From positions 1 through 49,501 of the forward strand of contig SAXG01000150.1 of NCBI GenBank assembly GCA_012932865.1: 49,501 nt of DNA, read 5' to 3'. The DNA is from Amylostereum areolatum. Taxonomy: Eukaryota > Basidiomycota > Agaricomycetes > Russulales > Stereaceae. Both the position numbers and the translations under genes were made by a program. Of the stretch, positions 42,959 to 49,501 are shown one piece after another (position 1 is the stretch's first letter; every line of letters starts with the position of its first letter). The notes below the pieces were generated by a model. It was not told the origin of the DNA and ran no database searches. It saw only the letters and a program-made list of their open reading frames with translations.

Positions 42959-43527
42959 CGGAGAACCACCTAGTTCGCGTCTCAAAGCCTGGACTCGGCG
43001 ATAAAGAAGACGTACCCGAATGGACTGTCAAGTTGGTGGCATGCGTATGAGGACACTGTACATGTGCGCTCGGGATCTGCAGATCGTCAGAAAAGGGGCA
43101 GCATGCCCGTGTACACGCCATCACCGTTGGGGGTGACATGTTATGGTGCATATCCTTTGCTCAGCTGGCGACATACAGAGGCGATAAGCGCTTAAGCAGT
43201 CATGTCAGCAACTCCCGCTGGTGCAGATGACCGCGGTCCGCCAGTTGGCCCGGCGCATCTGTATATAAGTAGCGTTGACACCATCGGGAAGCTGAATGAG
43301 CACGAGCATTGAGTCAGTGCAGATAGTTATTGTTTTAGGCCTGAAGTTTCCACATCGTACCTCGTAAATAGTGTTCAATGGCTTCCTTGTGCCTACAAAA
43401 GTGTCGCAATCAACTGCTGAGATGAGTACATGGTCAGGCTGACCGACGACAAAGCGACAGTTCGCCCATGCTCGTCCGAGGAAGACCGAGATAGCTGTTA
43501 TCTTTCCCCAGGCGCCTGTCGGTTAAG
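42959..43527. other. Intergenic region upstream of the oxygenase gene
   Basis: Contains a second TATA-like sequence (TGTATATAAGTAG near 43260) with no gene that I can attach to it, and otherwise only short open frames. Confidence 0.4.
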
Positions 43528-43536
43528 TATAAAATA
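43528..43536 (+). promoter_or_regulatory. TATA box of the 2-oxoglutarate oxygenase gene
   Basis: TATAAAATA lies about 100 bp upstream of the start codon at 43632. Confidence 0.55.
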
Positions 43537-43631
43537 TAGAGAGCAAGTAGGGAAGAAGACTCATACCCCCCCGCTCTTCATCCATACCGTCGCCGAGCTG
43601 GTCGTCGCGTCAAGTCAAGCGTATTCGGAAA

Positions 43632-45170
43632 ATGCCGGTTCCAGTTGCTCTCGGTCAGCCGCGTCCGTCTCCTCCTTGTTACGTGCTCTTATCTCTTCCT
43701 CACAGGATCTTACTCGTTTGTCCCGGAGACAAAGGAAAACCTTCCATGGGCCGACCTCGTCACTCTCGACCTCTCACTCTACGACACCCCTGAGGGCAAG
43801 AAGGAGCTCGCGGCATTCCTCATCACGGCCCTCCGTGAGAAAGGCTTCTTCTACGTGAAGAACTTCAACATCTCCCAGGAGGCCGTCAATCGCCAGTTCG
43901 CGCTTGGCAAGGAGCTATACGAGCTTCCGCTAGAGGAGAAGCTTAAGTACGTGCCGGAGGGGCTGGGTACGTTCTCGTCACTTGCATGTCGAGTGTACTC
44001 TGACGATGAGCCTTCCGCAGACGATGGGCAGTTCAACGGATATGTACCCGCCGGCCGCCGTGTGTATGTCTCCATCTCAGCTCTCTGATCCATACTCACC
44101 ATCATGTAGTCACGACGAAAAGACGAATTTGCGCGATCGCACCGAGGTCTACAACATCCCTAGTACGTTCACCGTTGGTTGCTCTTATCTAGCCACCGTC
44201 GAATTTCGCCGTCACACAGAATTCAACGGGTTCTTCGAGCATAATCACCCCGACATCGTCGCCGAAAACATTGCCGAGGTCGAGCAGTTCGCAAGGTCAC
44301 TCCACTCCGAAATCCTCGACCCGATCTTCACTCTCCTCGCCATTGGTCTCGAACTTCCCGAAGATCGCTTTACCAACATCCACAAGTACGAGGTCAAGAG
44401 CGAGGTCTGCTTTCTCTCCCTCACGGAGTAATTGACCAAGGCTGACTGCTTCATCAGGACCACCTGCGCTACATGAAATATTCTAAATACACACCTGAAG
44501 AAAACATCCGTCTCAATGGTCTCTGGGGCGGCGGCCACACCGACCTCGGCAGCTTCACCCTCCTCTTCCGTCAGCCTGTAGCGGCGCTCCAGATTCGCGA
44601 CCCTATCCACAACGAATGGCATTGGGTCAAGCCACAGGACGCTACTGTGACCGTCAACGCCTGCGACATGATATCGTTCTTGACTGGTGGATACGTCAAG
44701 AGCACCGTTCATCGGTGTGTCTTATCATCCCTACGCGATGTTCTCACAGCTTATGTTCATGTTAGTGTCGCGGCGCCTCCGAAGGATCAGCAGCATGTCG
44801 ACCGTCTCGGCCTGCTTTACTTCTCCCGGTACGTGCACAGCTCCCGTGTCAGTTCACCGCTCTTATCAAGCCATACTACAGTCCTCACAACGACGTTGTC
44901 CTCCACACCGTCGCCGAGTCACCCGTCCTCCAGCGCGAGGGCTTCACGCAAAACGACTTCGAGAAGTCTGGGAACCCCGTACCCACCGTCGAACGTATGT
45001 CGTCCAGCTCTTGGCCTGTATTCGTTGCATGGGTCTGACCGTACTTTTTTTTTTCAGAATTCACGTTCGCCAAGCAGAAGTGGCAGCGCACGAAGAACGT
45101 CAAGCGGGACGATGTCACGCACAGGACTGCTACGATCTTGCCTGGCTTCCAGGAACAAGTGTACGTTTAG
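43632..45170 (+). CDS. 2-oxoglutarate/Fe(II)-dependent oxygenase, isopenicillin N synthase-like
   Basis: Small-molecule oxygenase of the plant and fungal 2-oxoglutarate dioxygenase family, with an N-terminal DIOX_N-like part and a C-terminal jelly-roll. Nine exons (43632-43653, 43706-43966, 44021-44063, 44110-44162, 44220-44404, 44458-44714, 44766-44828, 44882-44994, 45058-45170) join in frame to 369 residues with no leftover base. The first exon is only 22 nt. Iron ligands are His and Asp in GGGHTDLGSF and His in KSTVHRV. A downstream arginine for 2-oxoglutarate is probably in LLYFSR. No signal peptide is present, so it is probably cytosolic. Its 3' end converges with the F-box-like gene 116 bp away. 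Substrate unknown; there are no obvious secondary-metabolism neighbours. Confidence 0.9.
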
Positions 45171-45285
45171 ACGGGTGCAGGATTGGACAAGGTGTAACCG
45201 ACAGGATTCAAATTGTAAACTACATGTGTAAAACAATACAGTGTACGATGGATTATGCATACTATACAGTGCAATTTTCCTCCTT

Positions 45286-47161
45286 TCAATTGAGTGCGGC
45301 CAGCGGTAAATCTCCCATGATGCTATCCCGGACGCTGGCGTCTTTTTCCACGACCGCGCCTCCTCCTGTGGTCTCCCAGCACGTTGTGTTCATCTTGGTC
45401 TTTTGGCATCCGACTGTCAAGAAGACGTGCTTCAGTTTCGGCATCAATTTCGCAAACCGTCGCGCGACCGCCTCGGGGTCGAAAGTCTGAAGGAACTGTT
45501 GATGTATTTTTCGGCCTTCATCTCGCCCAGGATATCCGGGACATAGGCATTTCATCACGAGCTGGAACGAGGTTACGGATATCGACCCGGCGAGTTCGTA
45601 TAATTTCTCCTGTGAGCAGCAACGTTGAAAACACTGTCAGGCGCACGGTACACGACAGTAAGAGTTGGTGGGTCTGCTTACGATCGTGCCCTCGGGTGCC
45701 AGCTCATTGTTGGAAGAAGACATTGAGATGTTGATGACGAGCCTCTCGAAGCAGCGGGAGACGGGTATGGCTAGGTGGATGGACTCCTCCGTCGCCGAGT
45801 CGACTATGGCATCGAGTCGGAGCACGACTGTGTCTACGGGAACCAAACCAGCGATGACATTATTCGTTTGCGAGCAGTTGTCCTCGTTGCGGCTGGGACC
45901 GTAGACCGTGAGACGACCGATGGGGCAAGACACGCAGAGGATGCAAAGTGTCAGGGGCGAGCCGGACAAGGATTCCAGCCTGGGCCATGAAGGTGTTTCT
46001 CTGTTCTTCCTGAACTGCTGCCTGTAATCTTCGGCAGTGATTGTCCACATTATGCAGCGGTTGATGATCGGGTCGTTAAATATGTCCAAATTCCGGAGGT
46101 TGGGGAAGGTGGCGACGAGAACTTTTAGGTCAGAGTTATGGGAGCGGTGCAACCGTAGCGTGTGGACGTGCGGAAAGACAATGGTAGCGTCTGTAATCTG
46201 GACGTTCATGAAATCGAGCTCTTGAAGTGTGGATGCGTGGGTGTAGAGGGAGGACAGCGGGCGCAGTAGTCCAAGGGTAGGCAACATGCGTCCCGTATAC
46301 TTGTCGTCCGCTCGGAACCGAACCTTGGTCAAGGAAGAGCTCATTTTTTCGGCGGCAGGGATGCAGGCGAACTTGTCAGTCTCTACGTCAAAAATTTTGA
46401 CGAAAGGGAGCGCTTCGATGGCATGGAGCAGCTCGGGAAATTGACTGATGCCCTCGTCGAAGTCGGGGAGATGCAATTCTGCGATATTGGATGCCTGCGT
46501 CAGTAGCTCTGTCAACAGCTGGGCATGTTCCCTATTGAGTTTGCTATTGTCGTCACTATAGAGCTCGAGTTTCCGCAGCATAGGAATACGATGAGGCGCA
46601 TCGGCGAACATGAAGCGATGAAAGGAGGGAATTGCAACTTTGTCGCTACGGTCATCATCTTCAGCTTCGAGGTAGATATCGACTTTCCTCGCGAGGAGGC
46701 ATATTACGCCATATTCGTGGTATATGTGGCAGGTTCTTGCGAGCGTCGACAAGGTTGAACGGTCGAGGAGAGTGCCAATAGCATGGAAGACGTCGAATGG
46801 GAGGGACGGAGCGACAAGGGTCGAGGACTTGAGTGATTTATGCTGGAGCCACACACGATATCATCAGCACGATTAACGGGATATAGACGGACATTATACG
46901 TACCTTCTTCACAGGATTAACAAGGAGATTAGCCTCCTCATCCTCGAGGGAGATTTCTGAAGAGGTCCTCTTTTTATAACTAGAGCCGGAAGACAGTGAA
47001 TCGTGCTTGACCGCGTTAGGTTTGGAGGGTCGCGAAGTTGCGATGGCCTTGCTAGAGGTAGCTTTGTCGTTCGTTTGGCCCTTGAGGCGAGCAGACCGGC
47101 GTAGAGCTTCACCATGGGTAGTATCGGAAGTACTTGATTCTGTTGAAGAGTTACGGCGCAT
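45286..47161 (-). CDS. F-box-like protein with leucine-rich C-terminal region, paralogue 2
   Basis: Exons 46904-47161, 45682-46842 and 45286-45609 join in frame to 580 residues. The first exon encodes a hydrophilic, Ser/Lys/Arg-rich segment with basic clusters (RRSARLKG, VKKHK) that could act in nuclear localisation. The F-box-like segment LPFDVFHAIGTLLDRSTL follows, then irregular leucine-rich repeats including IVFPHVHTLRLHRS. The C-terminal exon is shared with paralogue 1, including the PxLxxVxLxx pattern. It is probably an SCF-type substrate receptor, inferred only from the F-box-like segment. It is convergent with the oxygenase gene. Confidence 0.82.
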
Positions 47162-47572
47162 CGCTTGGGATGTTTGATTCTAAAGAGCAGACGCGAGGCT
47201 GTCGTTGTCGTCGTGGTTGAACTTCAACTTGTGCAAGAAAAGTCGAGGATATCGATGCGCATAATAGAGATTCTGAATACCACGTGATCCCTTGTTCAAT
47301 AAGTACCATTTTGTCCACCAACTGTCACCAAGTCTCGCAGTCGGAGCACGAGCATCTCTGAGTTATCGCATAAAAAAATGACACTTGATTACTTAGTCCA
47401 AGAGAGTCCCAAATTCCCTACGTATCCTACTACCCAGAATGTTTTACTAATTATATCGAACCAAATATCGAAAGAGGAAAGGAGAGACTGCTGATGACTG
47501 GAGACGGCGCGCGGAGGCCAGACCATGTCTGTATGCGCCGAATCGCCACAGTTGGAAGAGGCGCGTCAGTCT

Positions 47573-48301
47573 TTAAGAGTGCTGCACCTGGACGAACCAG
47601 CGCTGATCGTCAGCAACACAGTTACCACCATGCGCGTTCTGCGTCGCCTGGCAGTTCTGCGCGAGGTAGTTCGTGAGCTCGCTCTGTGAGAAGAACGTAT
47701 CAGTATCAAATGAGAGAAGCAAGAATGATCGCATAGTGCGTACCCAAGCAGTGCGGCAGTACTGGAGAGGTGTGCCAGCCTGATTGAGGATGAACGTCTT
47801 GCAGCTCTGGTACTGCATCGTGATCATCGTCGTGTTGTTCTGTTTGGGTTCACCGTCGCGTTCAGGATCCGAGCGTGAAGAGAAGGGAGCAAAACTTACG
47901 GCCGGGTCCATCGTAAAGAGCGCGCCGACGTTCTGGCTGTCGTACAACAACGCATCTGCGATGACCGCGCACTGGTTCGGGTCGGGGCCTGTTCCAACAG
48001 CACCGGGGAAACAGTTCGTAGCGCCTTGTACCGGGATACAGGGTCAGTGAACGGACAGGAAGAAATATACGGAAACAATCTTACAAGGAGCGCCGCAGAC
48101 ATTGTCCTGCCGCTTCTCAAAGCGCAAGACTTGCGACTGGGCGCGGATCGAGTCCGCGTTCGAGCAGTGCAAATACTCGACCTGTACCTCGCCATCCTTA
48201 CCAGCGGTTGCGGTCGACAACGTGGTGGGGTTCTCGCACACGAACTCGGCGCGAGCGAGCTGAGCAAGGACGAGAGAGGCGGCGACGAAGAAGAAGCGCA
48301 T
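47573..48301 (-). CDS. Small secreted cysteine-rich protein
   Basis: Four exons (48085-48301, 47900-48024, 47744-47839, 47573-47683) join in frame to 182 residues. The start gives an 18-residue signal peptide (MRFFFVAASLVLAQLARA). The mature part has ten cysteines, including VCGAPC and NCFPG, and ends in ADDQRWFVQVQHS. No transmembrane segment or known catalytic motif is visible, and I do not recognise the family. It looks like a secreted cell-surface or effector-like protein of basidiomycetes. A TATA box lies about 100 bp upstream. Confidence 0.82.
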
Positions 48302-48400
48302 GCCTGTGTGTAGCTTGTTAGAAGCGGGGAGAGTTGTGCAAGTAGAGAGTGGAGAACGGGGTTCGAGACGATCTGACGAAATGGCTCAGTCCATGGACGT

Positions 48401-48407
48401 CTTTATA
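48401..48407 (-). promoter_or_regulatory. TATA box of the small secreted protein gene
   Basis: On the minus strand AAGTATAAAGAC lies about 100 bp upstream of the start codon at 48301. Confidence 0.55.
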
Positions 48408-48724
48408 CTTCGCAGGCTCGGAGAGATTGAGACGGCGGGGGCACCATGGCCGTGGTGGTAAATGGTCAGCTGACGAGGTCGCGGCAGTGTGGATGTGGAC
48501 CCGAACCAGCGGCGGCGAAATGGTCAATTGAGTCACAGGCATGCGGTCGAAAAGGCCGAGAGCTATGCACACCTTGATGTCATATCTTGTGGTGGCCCTC
48601 ATTTCTCCCATAAATGTAGTTCGTTCCTCGTTGATGTATTGTCGTAAGTACTTGCGTCTCCCTCGTGGTCATGACTGACATGCGCGTTATACAGCTCAGA
48701 GATCCACAGCAGAGATGATGGCAT

Positions 48725-49020
48725 CAGGAAAACCTCCCTTACTAAAAATCTACTAATTAGAGGGGGACCTTCCTAATTTCCCTGTTCCCGCTGCCAACCT
48801 GCAAGGCACTTACGGTCGACGTAGGTCCCTGTCACCCTTCTGGCCTCAACTTATGTATTTGCAGTGCAAATATGAGGTCCAATGTCGACCGACGGTGCAT
48901 CCGAAATGTGGGTACGGGGTTTTTGTGAGAATAGAGGCCTGTTAGTCACTTTAGGAAGGTCCCCCTCTAACTAGCGCTAATTTGCTGGATTTGTTGATTT
49001 TAGTAAGGGAGGTTTTCCTG
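48725..49020. mobile_element. MITE-like element with long terminal inverted repeats
   Basis: A 296-bp stretch begins CAGGAAAACCTCCCTTACTA and ends with its reverse complement. A second inverted block (TTAGAGGGGGACCTTCCTAA and its complement) lies inside each arm, giving arms of roughly 50 to 70 bp with a spacer in the right arm. AT flanks both ends and may be a 2-bp target duplication. There is no coding capacity. It is unrelated in sequence to the foldback element in the Nup107 intron. Confidence 0.8.
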
Positions 49021-49022
49021 AT

Positions 49023-49501
49023 GGGCCGGGTTGAGAGAGGGGTCTGAGGTCGTAAGTGTTACGTCCTGAGTTCTCCGAGAATTCAAACGAATCGCCGGTC
49101 AGTCCCAAGACTCAGACTTCGGGTGCACTCCCGAGAATGAAGAAAGACGGACCTTAGCCATAATATGAACCTGATATGAATATGGCAGGCGACGTCCCCG
49201 AGACATCGAAGCGGTGATTGAGACGCCCCTGACGGCCATACAGCGAGTTTTAGACGTTAGCGTCCCGACGACGGCAGGGGCCTTTGGCGCCAATTTCGAA
49301 AAGGGTGCTCGTCCATTGTCATCTCTGGGGGTCAACTCTCCGGCCAAATACGGTTGGAAACTAGGGGTGAAGATAAAGAGTGCAGGTGCATGTAAGTCTT
49401 GAACCGGAGAGGGCATGGATACGGTGAAGTCGATTCTGGGCATTTCAGATTCTCTTGAACGGCAATAATGCGTGGCGCGAGCCCTAACATCAACGTCCGT
49501 A
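49023..49501. other. Right-end sequence without a supported gene
   Basis: Nothing recognisable up to the window edge. A minus-strand open frame (49099-49443) has no family motif. Confidence 0.4.

Overview
The window comes from a GC-rich filamentous basidiomycete, most likely a white-rot Agaricomycete. Coding genes are broken by many 50-65 nt introns with GTRNG-type donors and CTNA branch sites, TATA boxes lie about 100-200 bp upstream of several starts, and the gene content (three AA9-type lytic polysaccharide monooxygenases, a GH31 alpha-glucosidase, a secreted intradiol dioxygenase) fits a plant-biomass degrader. No database search was possible; assignments rest on motifs read from translations.

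Layout. 1-11595: a truncated, frameshifted 5' part of a Nup107/Nup84-type nucleoporin gene, a repetitive element on the minus strand (about 2280-8010), then a full-length Nup107 gene. 12625-19455: a pair of almost identical AA9 genes forming a 1.86-kb inverted repeat around a third, divergent AA9 gene. 19763-32675: a GH31 alpha-glucosidase gene (minus), a second copy of the same element on the plus strand (about 24150-30727, itself carrying a 1.5-kb insertion), a 95-bp fragment of a dioxygenase gene tail, and a truncated 5' copy of the GH31 gene. 32963-34436: the intact secreted intradiol dioxygenase. 35555-38452: a secreted alkaline phosphatase. 38967-47161: two F-box-like paralogues plus a pseudogene of the same family, with a 2-oxoglutarate/Fe(II) oxygenase between them. 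47573-48301: a small secreted Cys-rich protein. A palindromic MITE-like element lies near the right end.

The most unusual content is the repeated element. Both copies carry a collinear array of about seven GC-rich modules (200-300 nt) separated by short spliceosomal-type introns. Modules contain perfect or near-perfect hairpins, and homologous module lengths differ by amounts that are mostly not multiples of three, so the array looks like a spliced non-coding or decayed transcript. A second part carries its own TATA box. Both copies sit head-to-head with the promoter of an intact host gene (Nup107, GH31), and in both cases a truncated 5' half of the same host gene lies beyond the other end of the element. 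At the GH31 locus the junction reads as a tandem-duplication breakpoint between the GH31 gene interior and the dioxygenase tail. The same architecture at two unrelated loci suggests that the element and the partial host-gene duplications are linked.

Functionally the ordinary genes fit extracellular polysaccharide and aromatic breakdown (AA9, GH31, intradiol dioxygenase), phosphate scavenging (alkaline phosphatase) and expanded F-box regulation. I see no tRNA, rRNA or CRISPR array.
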